Of a stretch of DNA of 64,000 bases, positions 17,283 to 25,348 are shown piece after piece. The DNA lies in assembly GCA_900540635.1 (NCBI GenBank), contig UQGU01000005.1, forward strand, positions 6,559 through 70,558, read 5' to 3'. A program made the position numbers and the translations under genes. Source of the stretch: an uncultured Eubacteriales bacterium. Its GTDB lineage: Bacteria > Bacillota > Clostridia > Oscillospirales > Oscillospiraceae. The notes beneath the pieces are model-generated. The model searched no databases and was not told the origin of the DNA. It saw nothing but the letters and a program-made list of their open reading frames with translations. Each line of letters starts with the position of its first letter. The stretch's first letter is position 1.

Positions 17283-17312
17283 AATTCCCAGGGGCCGCGC
17301 GCCCTGGGAATT
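17283..17312 (-). terminator. Terminator of the DUF4867 gene
   Basis: AATTCCCAGGG and its complement form an 11-bp stem around GGCGCGC-type bases; on the minus strand it continues TTCTTTTG. Confidence 0.75.
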
Positions 17313-17336
17313 CCGAAGTTATTTGTATGCCGCGTT

Positions 17337-17999
17337 TTATGCGATGGGGTTGATTTCCCAGTTTTCCCCGTAGATTCCCGGGAACGCGCCCCGCTCGACC
17401 AGGCCGGTGTTTGCCTCATGGGCTATGAGCCATTTGTTGGCGGCCCAGAGCCTGTTCACCTTCTGCTCCGGCCCAATGGGCAGATTGGTTCCCCGCTGCA
17501 ATCCCACAATACAGCTGAAGCCATCCCCGGTCACTTCACAGGGGCAGAAGTGGAGGGTATCCGCGTATACCTCGATCATTTCTCCCTGCGCCAGATAAAA
17601 CGCCTGCACCTTGTCCGCGTTCAGCCGGCCGTCCTCATCCAGATCCTCCCGCTTTGCCAGCAGCAGGACCAGTTCCCGGACGGCGACGTTGAACTCGTTG
17701 CAGGTATGCCACTCAAGGGCGTTGAGCTGGTGGGAATGCCCCCAGCACAGGCCGATCTGCTCGTCCAGTCCGCCGCAGTGGATCTCCCGCAGCTTCGCGG
17801 CCGCCGGGATCTCATCCAGCTCCGGCGTCGAGGCCACGTATTTGCTTCCCGCCTCCGGAAATGGGATCGTCTCCGCCGCCGCGCAGAGCGCGGCGGTGTC
17901 CTCCTGAATGACGCTGCCGTAGCGCCGGAAGGCCGGGTCATGGATGGAATGGATCCGAATGTGGGGATTTGCCGCCTGTAATTTCCGCAGATTATCCAT
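17337..17999 (-). CDS. DUF4867 family protein
   Basis: A 220-residue soluble protein starting at ATG 17999. The segment WGHSHQLNALEWHTCNEFNVAV, split by histidines, and a later EMIEVYADTLHFCPCEV look like a cupin-type metal or sugar-binding fold. I assign DUF4867 from memory of the family, without alignment. Its biochemical role is unknown. Its start codon lies inside the last codons of the PfkB kinase remnant (overlap ATGGATAA), which shows it was once translated in an operon with a sugar kinase. Confidence 0.6.
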   Translation of the reverse strand: MDNLRKLQAANPHIRIHSIHDPAFRRYGSVIQEDTAALCAAAETIPFPEAGSKYVASTPELDEIPAAAKLREIHCGGLDEQIGLCWGHSHQLNALEWHTCNEFNVAVRELVLLLAKREDLDEDGRLNADKVQAFYLAQGEMIEVYADTLHFCPCEVTGDGFSCIVGLQRGTNLPIGPEQKVNRLWAANKWLIAHEANTGLVERGAFPGIYGENWEINPIA

Positions 18000-18140
18000 C
18001 GTACACAACTCCCTCGTGTGTTTTCATAAATTCCAGCACTTCCTCGTAGCCGGGGATGCCCTGCTGTGCCCCGAAGCGGGTGCATTTCAGGGCGGATGTG
18101 GCGGAGGCAAAGCGGCAGGAACGTTTTTGAAAGCTTTCAT
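17992..18140 (-). pseudogene. Remnant of a PfkB-family sugar kinase (internal deletion)
   Basis: On the minus strand an ATG (18140) with GGGAG upstream opens MKAF, but the frame stops early. Overlapping it in another frame, from about 18115 to the TAA at 17992, is FASATSALKCTRFGAQQG followed by IPGYEEVLEFMK. This is the standard C-terminus of PfkB-family kinases (ribokinase/KDG kinase type). Essentially the whole catalytic body is missing, so only a start region and about 40 C-terminal codons remain. Confidence 0.8.
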
Positions 18141-18180
18141 CTTTGTCTCCCTTTCATTACAATTGATTTTTGCTTATGAT

Positions 18181-18202
18181 AAAACGTTTGCGTAAACGTT
18201 TT
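18181..18202. promoter_or_regulatory. LacI-family operator
   Basis: AAAACGTTTGCGTAAACGTT is a near-perfect palindrome with the central CG step typical of LacI/CcpA-type operators. It sits about 40 bases upstream of the start codon of the deleted kinase and about 190 bases from the divergent LacI gene. A TATCAT lies just downstream on the minus strand. The natural reading is repression of the kinase-DUF4867 operon by the adjacent LacI protein; a cre site for CcpA is an alternative. Confidence 0.7.
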
Positions 18203-18389
18203 TCTGCTATGGATTGTAACATCACTATCTATATTTTTCAAGCATTCATATTCCATAATATTTTTCTTCAAAAATTGTACAAAATCAACATATCATTTTT
18301 GACCAGAAACTGATATTATATATGTAAAGAAGAGATATTAGGTATTTAACAAGTTTTCTTTTGTCATTTAACCGTTTAATGGAGTACTT

Positions 18390-19388
18390 ATGAAAAATGT
18401 CAGCATCAGAGATGTGGCTACACTTGCCGGTGTATCCATTGCAACAGTCAGCCATGTGATCAACGGGACGCGCAATGTCAACGACACGACCCGGGCCGCC
18501 GTGGAAAAGGCCATTGAAGAATTACACTATGTCCCGGATTCTACAGCTCGCAGCTTCAAAACCGGGAAAAGGAATCTGGTAGGCTTTGTGGTTCCGGATA
18601 TTTCCAATGCCTATTTTTCCACCATGATTGAGGAGGTGGAGGACATTCTGGCACAGGAAGGCTATCGTCTGCTGGTGCTGAATACCCGGGAAGACCCTGT
18701 TCGGGAAGCGGAAGGCTTGAATGTGCTGACCAGCGGCCTGGTGGACGGCCTGATCCTTGCCACGACCATGACGGACTGCAAGTGCCTGACGGCCTCAATC
18801 CCCAATGGTTTCCCGGTCGTGCTGATCGACCGGTATCTGCCAGGAGCTCCCTATGATGCGGTTTCCGTATCCAGCTACGGTTCCATGCGGCTTGGTATTG
18901 ACTATCTGATTCGAAAAGGGCACCGGAAAATCGGTTTCCTTACGGGAATCCCCAATATTTCCACAACGGCAGACCGGCTGAAGGCCTATCAGGATGGTAT
19001 GGCCGCCGGCGGACTCAGCACGGAAAATCTGATTCAGGTCGGCACCTCGTCCACCAAGCTCCGGTCGGAAAATCTGGACGCGCTTCTGGAGCAGGGGTGC
19101 ACAGCCCTTGTCGTTTCCAATAATGTGCTCAGCATTGAGGCACGAATTCTTCTTGGGAAACGCAACATCAGCGTTCCGAACGACATTGAAATTCTTGGAT
19201 TCCTGGACAGTGACCATGCACAATACGGATTGCAGAAGATGAGCCTGATCAACCAGCCGACCGCAGAACAGGGCCGCACAGCCGGAAGACTGCTCCTTTC
19301 CCGGATGCACAATGCCGATGCCCCCCTCCAGAATGTGATTCTGCAGGCCGCATTTATGCCGGTAGAACAAAATAAGCTGATTTTTTAG
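18390..19388 (+). CDS. LacI-family transcriptional regulator
   Basis: A 332-residue regulator. The DNA-binding headpiece is intact (SIRDVATLAGVSIATVSHVI, with the hinge helix following near residue 55). A periplasmic-binding-protein-like effector domain follows, beginning NLVGFVVPDISNAYFS. It faces the decayed kinase-DUF4867-RpiR operon. It appears to have outlived most of its target, unless it also controls genes elsewhere. The effector sugar is unknown. Confidence 0.88.
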   Translation: MKNVSIRDVATLAGVSIATVSHVINGTRNVNDTTRAAVEKAIEELHYVPDSTARSFKTGKRNLVGFVVPDISNAYFSTMIEEVEDILAQEGYRLLVLNTREDPVREAEGLNVLTSGLVDGLILATTMTDCKCLTASIPNGFPVVLIDRYLPGAPYDAVSVSSYGSMRLGIDYLIRKGHRKIGFLTGIPNISTTADRLKAYQDGMAAGGLSTENLIQVGTSSTKLRSENLDALLEQGCTALVVSNNVLSIEARILLGKRNISVPNDIEILGFLDSDHAQYGLQKMSLINQPTAEQGRTAGRLLLSRMHNADAPLQNVILQAAFMPVEQNKLIF

Positions 19389-19494
19389 GCTGCATGATCT
19401 CGGGAGGCTGAACGACCTAATCGCCGCCCTTGAACCGGCCGCGGCCCAGATGGAAAAGACCGGCGCTGCGTTTGGAAAGCTGTTTGGGGAATAA
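19381..19494 (+). pseudogene. C-terminal fragment of an unidentified gene
   Basis: Immediately after the LacI stop, a frame without its own start reads LNDLIAALEPAAAQMEKTG and ends AAFGKLFGE before TAA at 19492-19494. Its composition looks protein-like, with an amphipathic helix, but nothing upstream continues it. I cannot name the parent family. It fits with gene loss in this region. Confidence 0.4.
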
Positions 19495-19523
19495 CCTTCC
19501 TCTGCGGGAAAGGCAGTCTGTCA

Positions 19524-19561
19524 AAGAACCCCTGCTTTCAGGAAGCGAAAGCAGGGTTCTT
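19524..19561 (+). other. Hairpin after the gene fragment
   Basis: AAGAACCCCTGCTTTC pairs with GAAAGCAGGGTTCTT with one bulged C. No T-run follows on the plus strand. Possibly the former terminator of the lost gene. Confidence 0.5.
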
Positions 19562-19573
19562 CGGCAGACAAAA

Positions 19574-19602
19574 GTGGGGCTGCCTCAACGAGACAGCCCC
19601 AC
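19574..19602 (-). terminator. Rho-independent terminator of adhE
   Basis: GTGGGGCTG and complement form the core of a 12-pair stem with one mismatch. On the minus strand it is followed by TTTTGTCTG. Confidence 0.85.
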
Positions 19603-19609
19603 GCTTGTT

Positions 19610-22216
19610 TTACACGTTCTCCGATGTTCCGTAATAGGCGTTCAGGTACATCTGCTTGATTTCCCGCATCAGCGGATACCGGGGATTCGCACCGGTGCAC
19701 TGGTCGTCGAAGGCCTGCTCCACCATGGCATCCAGCCGGTTCAGGAAGTCCTGCTCCTCAATGCCATAGTCCCGGATGGTCTTCTTGATGCCCACCCGCT
19801 CTTTCAGAGCGTCAATGGCCCGGATCAGATTTTCCAGCTTTTCTTCGTCGGTATTGCCGCCCAGCTTCAGATAGTCCGCCACCTCGGCGTAGCGGGCCAG
19901 GGTGTGGGGATGGTCATACTGGGGGAAGGTGCCCATCTTTGTGGGGACCTCGGCGGCGTTAAAGCGCAGGACCTCGTCGATCATCAGGGCATTGGCAATG
20001 CCATGGGGCAGATGGTGGAAAGCCCCCAGCTTGTGGGCCATGGAATGGCACACGCCCAAAAATGCATTGGCGAAGGCCATACCGGCCATGCAGGCCGCGT
20101 GGGCCATATTTTCTCTGGCCCGGGGCTCCTTGGGGCCGTTGTCATAGGCCTTGGGCAGGTTTTCGAAAATCAGCTTCAGGCTGCGCAGAGCCAGGCCGTC
20201 GGTATAGTCCGTGGCCATAACGGAGGCGTAGGCCTCCAGGGCGTGGGTCACGGCATCGATGCCGGAGGCCGCCGTCAGGCCCCGGGGGGCGTTCATCATC
20301 ATGTCCGCATCCACAATGGCCATCTTGGGCAGCAGCTCATAGTCCGCCAGGGGGTACTTGACCCCGCTGCGCTCGTCGGTGATCACCGCAAAGGGGGTCA
20401 CCTCGGAGCCGGTACCGGCGGAGGTGGGGATGGCGACGAAATAGGCCTTGACGCCCATCTTGGGGAAGGTATATACACGCTTGCGGATATCGCAGAAGCG
20501 CATGGCCATATCCTGGAAGTCCGCCTCCGGGTGCTCATACAGCACCCACATGATCTTACCGGCGTCCATGGCGGAGCCGCCGCCGATGGCAAGAATCAGG
20601 TCCGGCTGGAAGGCCGCCATCTGGGCAGCACCTTCCCGGGCGCAGGCCAGGGTGGGGTCGGGGGCCACATTGTAGAAGGTGGTATGGCTGATGCCCATTT
20701 CGTCCAGCTTCTGCTCGATGGGCTTGGTGTAGCCGTTGTTGTACAGGAAGGAGTCCGTAACGATGAAGGCCTTCTTGTGCTCCTTCAGCTCAGCCAAAGC
20801 CACCGGCAGGCAGCCCTTTTTGAAATAAACCTTTTCAGGCGCACGGAACCAAAGCATATTCTCCCTCCGAATGGCAACGGTTTTGATATTCAGCAGATGC
20901 TTAATGCCCACATTCTCCGAAACGGAGTTGCCGCCCCAGCTGCCGCAGCCCAGGGTCAGGGAGGGGGCCAGCTTGAAATTGTACAGGTCGCCAATGCCGC
21001 CCTGGGAAGAGGGGGTATTGACCAGGATCCGGCAGGCCTTCATGGTGTGGGCAAAGGCATCCAGCTTTTCCCTGTGATTCACCTCATCTAAGTAGATGGA
21101 GGCGGTGTGTCCAAATCCGCCGTCCCGTACCAGGGTATCCGCCTTGTTCAGTGCGTCTTCAAAGTCCGCCGCCCGATACATGGCCAGCACCGGAGACAGC
21201 TTTTCGTGGGAAAAGGCCTCGCTGAGGTCTGTAGACTCCACTTCGCCGATCAGGATCTTGGTGCTTTCCGGCACCTCTACCCCGGCCATGGCGGCGATCC
21301 GGGCCGCAGGCTGACCCACGATCTTGGCGTTCAGGGCACCGTTCACCAAAATGGTCTCCCGGACCTTCCGGGCTTCCTCTTCCGTCAGGATATGGCAGCC
21401 CCGGCGGATGAACTCTGCCTTGACTTCCTCGTACACCCCGTCCAGCACTACAACGCTTTGCTCGGAGGCACAGATCATACCGTTGTCAAAGGTCTTGGAG
21501 TGGATCACCGAGGAAACCGCCAGCAGGATATCCGCGGTGTCGTCAATGACGGCGGGGGTATTGCCGGGGCCCACGCCCAGGGCGGGCTTTCCGGAGGAAT
21601 AAGCGGCCTTCACCATGCCGGGGCCGCCGGTAGCCAGGATCAGGTCGGATTCCCGCATCAACTGGTTCGTCATCTCCAGGCTGGGCTGGTCGATCCAGCC
21701 GATGATGTCCTCCGGCGCGCCGGCCGCCACGGCAGCCTCCAGCACCACCCGGGCCGCGGCAATGGTGCAGCCCTTGGCTCTGGGATGGGGACTGATAATG
21801 ATGCCGTTCCGGGTTTTCAGACAAATCAGTGTCTTAAAAATGGCCGTAGAGGTCGGATTGGTTGTGGGAATCACCGCAGCGATCACACCGATGGGCTCCG
21901 CAATGCGCTGGGTGCCAAAGGCGGTGTTCTCCTCAATGACGCCGCAGGTCTTGGCGTCCTTATAGGAATTGTAGATATACTCCGAAGCAAAGTGGTTCTT
22001 GATGACCTTGTCCTCCACTACGCCCATGCCGGTCTCCTCTACGGCCAATTTTGCCAGAGGGATCCGCATCTGGTTGGCAGCGGTGGCAGCAGCCAGGAAG
22101 ATTCTGTCCACCTGCTCCTGGGTATATTCGGCAAACTTCTTCTGGGCCGCCCGGCACCGGACCATAGCCTCGGTCAGCTCCTGGGGGTTGGTAACGGGAA
22201 GATATTGTTTTTCCAT
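19610..22216 (-). CDS. adhE: Bifunctional acetaldehyde/alcohol dehydrogenase
   Basis: An 868-residue fusion of the usual length. Residues 1 to about 440 form an acylating aldehyde dehydrogenase, with the catalytic Cys in NGMICASEQS. The rest is an iron-type alcohol dehydrogenase (AIGGGSAMDAGKIMWVLYEHP region and the metal-binding stretch FLGVCHSMAHKLGAFHHLPH). It reduces acetyl-CoA via acetaldehyde to ethanol and recycles NADH in fermentation. It forms filaments (spirosomes) in other bacteria. It has its own promoter with palindromes and a strong terminator, so it is monocistronic. Confidence 0.96.
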   Translation of the reverse strand: MEKQYLPVTNPQELTEAMVRCRAAQKKFAEYTQEQVDRIFLAAATAANQMRIPLAKLAVEETGMGVVEDKVIKNHFASEYIYNSYKDAKTCGVIEENTAFGTQRIAEPIGVIAAVIPTTNPTSTAIFKTLICLKTRNGIIISPHPRAKGCTIAAARVVLEAAVAAGAPEDIIGWIDQPSLEMTNQLMRESDLILATGGPGMVKAAYSSGKPALGVGPGNTPAVIDDTADILLAVSSVIHSKTFDNGMICASEQSVVVLDGVYEEVKAEFIRRGCHILTEEEARKVRETILVNGALNAKIVGQPAARIAAMAGVEVPESTKILIGEVESTDLSEAFSHEKLSPVLAMYRAADFEDALNKADTLVRDGGFGHTASIYLDEVNHREKLDAFAHTMKACRILVNTPSSQGGIGDLYNFKLAPSLTLGCGSWGGNSVSENVGIKHLLNIKTVAIRRENMLWFRAPEKVYFKKGCLPVALAELKEHKKAFIVTDSFLYNNGYTKPIEQKLDEMGISHTTFYNVAPDPTLACAREGAAQMAAFQPDLILAIGGGSAMDAGKIMWVLYEHPEADFQDMAMRFCDIRKRVYTFPKMGVKAYFVAIPTSAGTGSEVTPFAVITDERSGVKYPLADYELLPKMAIVDADMMMNAPRGLTAASGIDAVTHALEAYASVMATDYTDGLALRSLKLIFENLPKAYDNGPKEPRARENMAHAACMAGMAFANAFLGVCHSMAHKLGAFHHLPHGIANALMIDEVLRFNAAEVPTKMGTFPQYDHPHTLARYAEVADYLKLGGNTDEEKLENLIRAIDALKERVGIKKTIRDYGIEEQDFLNRLDAMVEQAFDDQCTGANPRYPLMREIKQMYLNAYYGTSENV

Positions 22217-22242
22217 AATAAACCATCCTTTGCTCTCTATCA

Positions 22243-22301
22243 GTAATTAATTACCGATATTCATTTATCGATAATATAATATAAATAGAAAGAAAAGTCA
22301 A
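22243..22301 (-). promoter_or_regulatory. adhE promoter with two palindromes
   Basis: Minus strand TTGACT (22301-22296), 17-base spacer, TATATT (22278-22273). A palindrome TTATCGATAA (22265-22274) overlaps the -10 box, and a 12-bp palindrome GTAATTAATTAC (22243-22254) lies just downstream, where a repressor would block elongation or initiation. A redox regulator such as Rex would be expected for adhE, but neither palindrome is a clear Rex consensus. Confidence 0.6.
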
Positions 22302-22381
22302 CCCCAATTTCCTGTTCCATGTACCGAAAATCCAATACCGCCCCTTCTTCTCATGATGCCGCTGCCTATGTCTTATCCCGG

Positions 22382-23392
22382 TCAGCCCAAAAAGTATACG
22401 GTGCATCTTCTTCTGCCGAAGGCCATGCAGGCCTCGTAGGTAGGCATATACAGGTCCATCCGGTCTCCCTTGATGTCGCCGCCGCAGTCCTCGGCCCGGG
22501 CGATGCCGTAGACATAGCTTCCGTCACTGGCCACGATGAACATCCTTGTTCCGTAGGGGATATAGCGGGGGTCCACCGCCACGGTGCCGGGGCTGACGGT
22601 GGTCCCCGTGGCCGTTGTGGTGGTGCAGCCCTCGTCCGTATGGGTGTAGGCCGTGGCCCGGACGTGATCCACCCGGGTATAGGTGAGCTTTTCCCCGGTG
22701 GGCAGGGTGATGATCCCGTCGCCGATCTGCAAGGTCTGCTGCGTTTTCTCCACAGCCGGGCCGGAGCCCCGGGCAATGAGGCAGTCCACCGCCGGAACCG
22801 TCTGCCGCTGCTCCAGAACCTCCCGCTGGGTCTCCTGGCCGTTGACGTAGGTGACCCAAGCTCTGCATTCCAGGGCTCCGTCCTGCCCCGGGTTCAATAC
22901 CTCCTCAACTCCCTGGGGCAGCTCGGGGGCCCAGAGGGTTCTGGTCTGCCGTGGGATCTCCCGGGTGAACACCTCCTCCCGGCTCTCCACCCGGTCGATC
23001 CGCAGCTCCATGCCCCGCTGCAAAACCGTATAGGCAGGCAGGGACAGCACATCGTCCTGCGCCAATTGGATGCCCAGTCGGTCCAGCAGCTGCCGGACAG
23101 TCTCCTCCTCACTGACCACGGTGCTGCTCTTTCCGTGGTAGGTAAGTGTCACCGTAGGGGCCCGGCGGACATAGATGGTGTCCGCCTCCCGGGTGTAGTC
23201 ATCCGCTTCTGTCAGCTCCACCCCGGCAGCGCTGAGGGCCTCCCGGGTAGAGGCGGTGTAGAGGGTGCAGGAAAAGGTCCGGCCGCCGTCATTGATCACA
23301 TAGGTGGTGGCAAACACACTCTGCACCAGCACTGCCCCCAGGAACAGCGCCGGCAGCCCCGCCAAAAACCGCCGAATCCGCACACAGACCAC
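22382..23392 (-). CDS. G5 and 3D domain cell-wall protein (YabE/RpfB-like)
   Basis: A 336-residue exported or membrane-anchored protein. Order: N-terminal hydrophobic segment (about 8-28), a DUF348-like region, a G5 domain (about 145-220), and a C-terminal 3D domain (about 245-336). The 3D domain has its three conserved Asp residues in AVDPRYIPYGT, RAEDCGG and GDRMDLYM. The 3D fold is the catalytic beta-barrel of MltA/Sps-type muralytic enzymes, so a role in peptidoglycan cleavage during growth, germination or resuscitation is likely. Monocistronic. Confidence 0.85.
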   Translation of the reverse strand: MVCVRIRRFLAGLPALFLGAVLVQSVFATTYVINDGGRTFSCTLYTASTREALSAAGVELTEADDYTREADTIYVRRAPTVTLTYHGKSSTVVSEEETVRQLLDRLGIQLAQDDVLSLPAYTVLQRGMELRIDRVESREEVFTREIPRQTRTLWAPELPQGVEEVLNPGQDGALECRAWVTYVNGQETQREVLEQRQTVPAVDCLIARGSGPAVEKTQQTLQIGDGIITLPTGEKLTYTRVDHVRATAYTHTDEGCTTTTATGTTVSPGTVAVDPRYIPYGTRMFIVASDGSYVYGIARAEDCGGDIKGDRMDLYMPTYEACMAFGRRRCTVYFLG

Positions 23393-23466
23393 TCCTCATT
23401 TTCACCGCAGTCTATGTATCTCCCGGCAGGCAGCGCATCCGGGCGGTTTCGTCAATTGATGGGAAT

Positions 23467-23494
23467 ATTATAAGTTATTTCAAAGAAAAGTCAA
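23467..23494 (-). promoter_or_regulatory. Predicted promoter of the 3D-domain gene
   Basis: TTGACT (23494-23489) and TATAAT (23472-23467) on the minus strand with a 16-base spacer, about 75 bases before the start. Confidence 0.7.
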
Positions 23495-23499
23495 GAAAA

Positions 23500-23849
23500 T
23501 ATATTGTTTTCAAAAGAAATCGAAACATTTTGCGTTCTGTCGAGAACGCTGATTTCCCGTCAGATTTGCTTCTCCTCCCGGGCGCTTTTCGGCGGAAGAA
23601 GGAGAAAAAAGGGGAGGGTTCAGGAAAAAAGCTTTCCCTCCAATGCAACTTTATCAGCTTAAAGCAAACGCACTCATTTTTGTAGGCCGATGCCCACATC
23701 GGCCCAGACGGTCTATATCGATGTTGTTCGCGAAATGTTTATTCGTACAATTGTCTTGGCCTTCCGTTGCCTCTGCGGACAATCTCACTAATTTTGTCCT
23801 TTGCGTGCGTACATTTTTCCCTGACCGGTGAAAAAATTAAGAATCCCCC
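23500..23849. other. Gene-free stretch with a REP-like hairpin
   Basis: No convincing gene on either strand. The one clear structure is a perfect 8-bp stem GGCCGATG/CATCGGCC at 23685-23704 with a 4-base loop, which resembles a short REP-type element. The rest looks like simple intergenic DNA before the T-box promoter. Confidence 0.5.
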
Positions 23850-23878
23850 TTGACAAACCCGGATTTTCGTAGTACCAT
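23850..23878 (+). promoter_or_regulatory. Promoter of the T-box operon
   Basis: TTGACA at 23850-23855, 17-base spacer, TACCAT at 23873-23878. It puts the RNA start near 23885, right at the 5' edge of the T-box. Confidence 0.75.
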
Positions 23879-23885
23879 GCACTCA

Positions 23886-24184
23886 CAGTTTCACATCCCA
23901 CCAAATGTGTTGAATCAGAAGAGTAAGGTCCCGACTCTGTGTCCAGAGAGCTGCCGGATGGTGCGAGGCAGTCATAGACCCGATCTGAAAATCCCTGAGG
24001 AGCAGCCGGCTGAAAGAATGCGAGTAAGCCCGGACGCATGGCAAGCGTTACAGTGCCGCACGTTTAACTGACAAAGGCGACGTGACAGAGGGGCCGGATT
24101 TCCGGCAAATTGAGTGGTACCGCGGAGCATATGGATTTTTCTACAGCTTCGTCTCAAGTTTTCTTGGGACGCGGCTGTTTTTTT
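23886..24184 (+). promoter_or_regulatory. T-box riboswitch, probable isoleucine specificity
   Basis: Stem I has the S-turn AAGAGTA (about 23929-23935), the AGAGAG bulge region (23945-23950) and the distal loop GGATGGTGCGA (23956-23966). If AGGTC (23935-23939) pairs with GATCT (23982-23986) and TCAG pairs with CTGA, the specifier loop reads GAAAATCC, with codon ATC (Ile) at 23991-23993. The T-box core TGAGTGGTACCGCGG is at 24111-24125. Its TGGT bulge (24115-24118) pairs with a tRNA end ACCA, that is discriminator A, as in tRNA-Ile. The overlapping codon AAT would need tRNA-Asn, which has discriminator G. The terminator CGTCTCAAG/CTTGGGACG with a T-run is at 24143-24184. Confidence 0.88.
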
Positions 24185-24214
24185 ATTTCATTTTCGGAAA
24201 AGGAGCTTTTGATC

Positions 24215-25318
24215 ATGAACACCTACACCAATTGCCTGCCCGCCTGGAGCGTGGGCCCCGACTGCTACAAAGAGGTTTTCTCCGTCGTCCGCCGCTATGG
24301 ATGCACCGCCGCCGTGGTGGGCGGTAAGACGGCTTTGAGCAAGGCCTATGACAAGCTGGCCGCAGCCGTAGCAGGCACCGGACTGACCCTGACGCAGCCC
24401 ATCTGGTACGGCGGAAACTCCACCTATGAAAACGGCGACATGGTGGCCGCTCTGGAAGAGGTGAAGAATGCGGATATGGTCTTCGCCGTAGGCGGCGGCC
24501 GGGCGGTGGACACCTGCAAATATGTGGCCGAGAAGCTGGACAAGCCTCTGTTCACCTTCCCCACCATTGCCTCCAACTGTGCCCCCGTCACCGCCATTGG
24601 CGTGTTCTACAACCCGGATGACAGCTTCAAGGACTACTTCTATCCCACCCGCTGCCCCCTGCACACCTTCATCGATACCCAGGTCATCGCCGAGGCCCCG
24701 GAAAAGCTGCTGTGGGCCGGCATCGGCGACGCCCTGAGCAAGGAGTGCGAGGTAGAGCTGTGCACCCGGGGCCGGGACCTGCCCCACACCCCCCTGATGG
24801 GCCGGACCATGGCCGCCTGCTGCACAGACCCCCTGGTATCCTATGGCAAGCAGGCTCTGGAGCAGTGCCGGGCCAATGTGGCAGGAGATGCTCTGGCCCA
24901 GGTGGCCCTGTGCATCATTGTGTCCACAGGCATCGTCTCCAACTTCACCACCACTGCCAACGACTATTACTACAATAGCTCCCTGGCCCACTGCGTCTAC
25001 TACGGTGCCACCCTGGTGCCCGCCTCCGGCCACAACCACCTCCATGGCGAGATCGTCTCCTTCGGCGTGCTGACCCTGCTGACCTATGACAAGAATTTCG
25101 CCCGCCGGGATGAGCTGCTGGCTTTCAACGCCTCCGTAGGCCTGCCCGTGACCCTGGCGCAGATTGAGCTGACCGAAAACGATCTGCAAACCGTGGCCGA
25201 CAAAGCCGCCACTGTGCTGGAATGGAGATGCTCTTTGCAGACCTTCACCAAAGAGGCCTTTGTGCAGGCCATGCGTGACGCAGACGCAGCAGGCAAAAAA
25301 TATCTGGCAAACCAGTAA
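24215..25318 (+). CDS. Iron-containing alcohol dehydrogenase family protein (GldA-like)
   Basis: A 367-residue Fe-ADH/dehydroquinate-synthase fold. The NAD-binding motif AVGGGRAVDTCKYVA and TFPTIASNCAPVT are clear. Metal ligands are likely in GIGDALSKE (Asp), SLAHCVYYG (His) and GHNHLHGE (His). ATG 24215 is chosen because AAAAGGAGC precedes it. It lies behind an isoleucine-type T-box and before a transporter gene. A reaction on a branched-chain keto acid or aldehyde would fit, but glycerol dehydrogenase-like activity is the sequence-based default. Confidence 0.82.
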   Translation: MNTYTNCLPAWSVGPDCYKEVFSVVRRYGCTAAVVGGKTALSKAYDKLAAAVAGTGLTLTQPIWYGGNSTYENGDMVAALEEVKNADMVFAVGGGRAVDTCKYVAEKLDKPLFTFPTIASNCAPVTAIGVFYNPDDSFKDYFYPTRCPLHTFIDTQVIAEAPEKLLWAGIGDALSKECEVELCTRGRDLPHTPLMGRTMAACCTDPLVSYGKQALEQCRANVAGDALAQVALCIIVSTGIVSNFTTTANDYYYNSSLAHCVYYGATLVPASGHNHLHGEIVSFGVLTLLTYDKNFARRDELLAFNASVGLPVTLAQIELTENDLQTVADKAATVLEWRCSLQTFTKEAFVQAMRDADAAGKKYLANQ

Positions 25319-25348
25319 AAGAAGAGAAAAGAGAAGGAGCTAACCGTT

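Noticed and set aside
19430..21091. Long open frame on the plus strand opposite adhE
   Set aside because: It is the antisense shadow of a GC-rich, strongly biased coding sequence; no ribosome site, low-complexity Gly/His/Gln-rich translation and no family features.
22265..22274. Rex-binding site at adhE
   Set aside because: The palindromes lack the TTGTTAA-type half sites expected for Rex; kept only as unidentified operators.
23991..23993. Asparagine (AAT) as T-box specifier
   Set aside because: The overlapping AAT fits the loop less well, and the TGGT bulge demands discriminator A, while tRNA-Asn has G; ATC (Ile) satisfies both.
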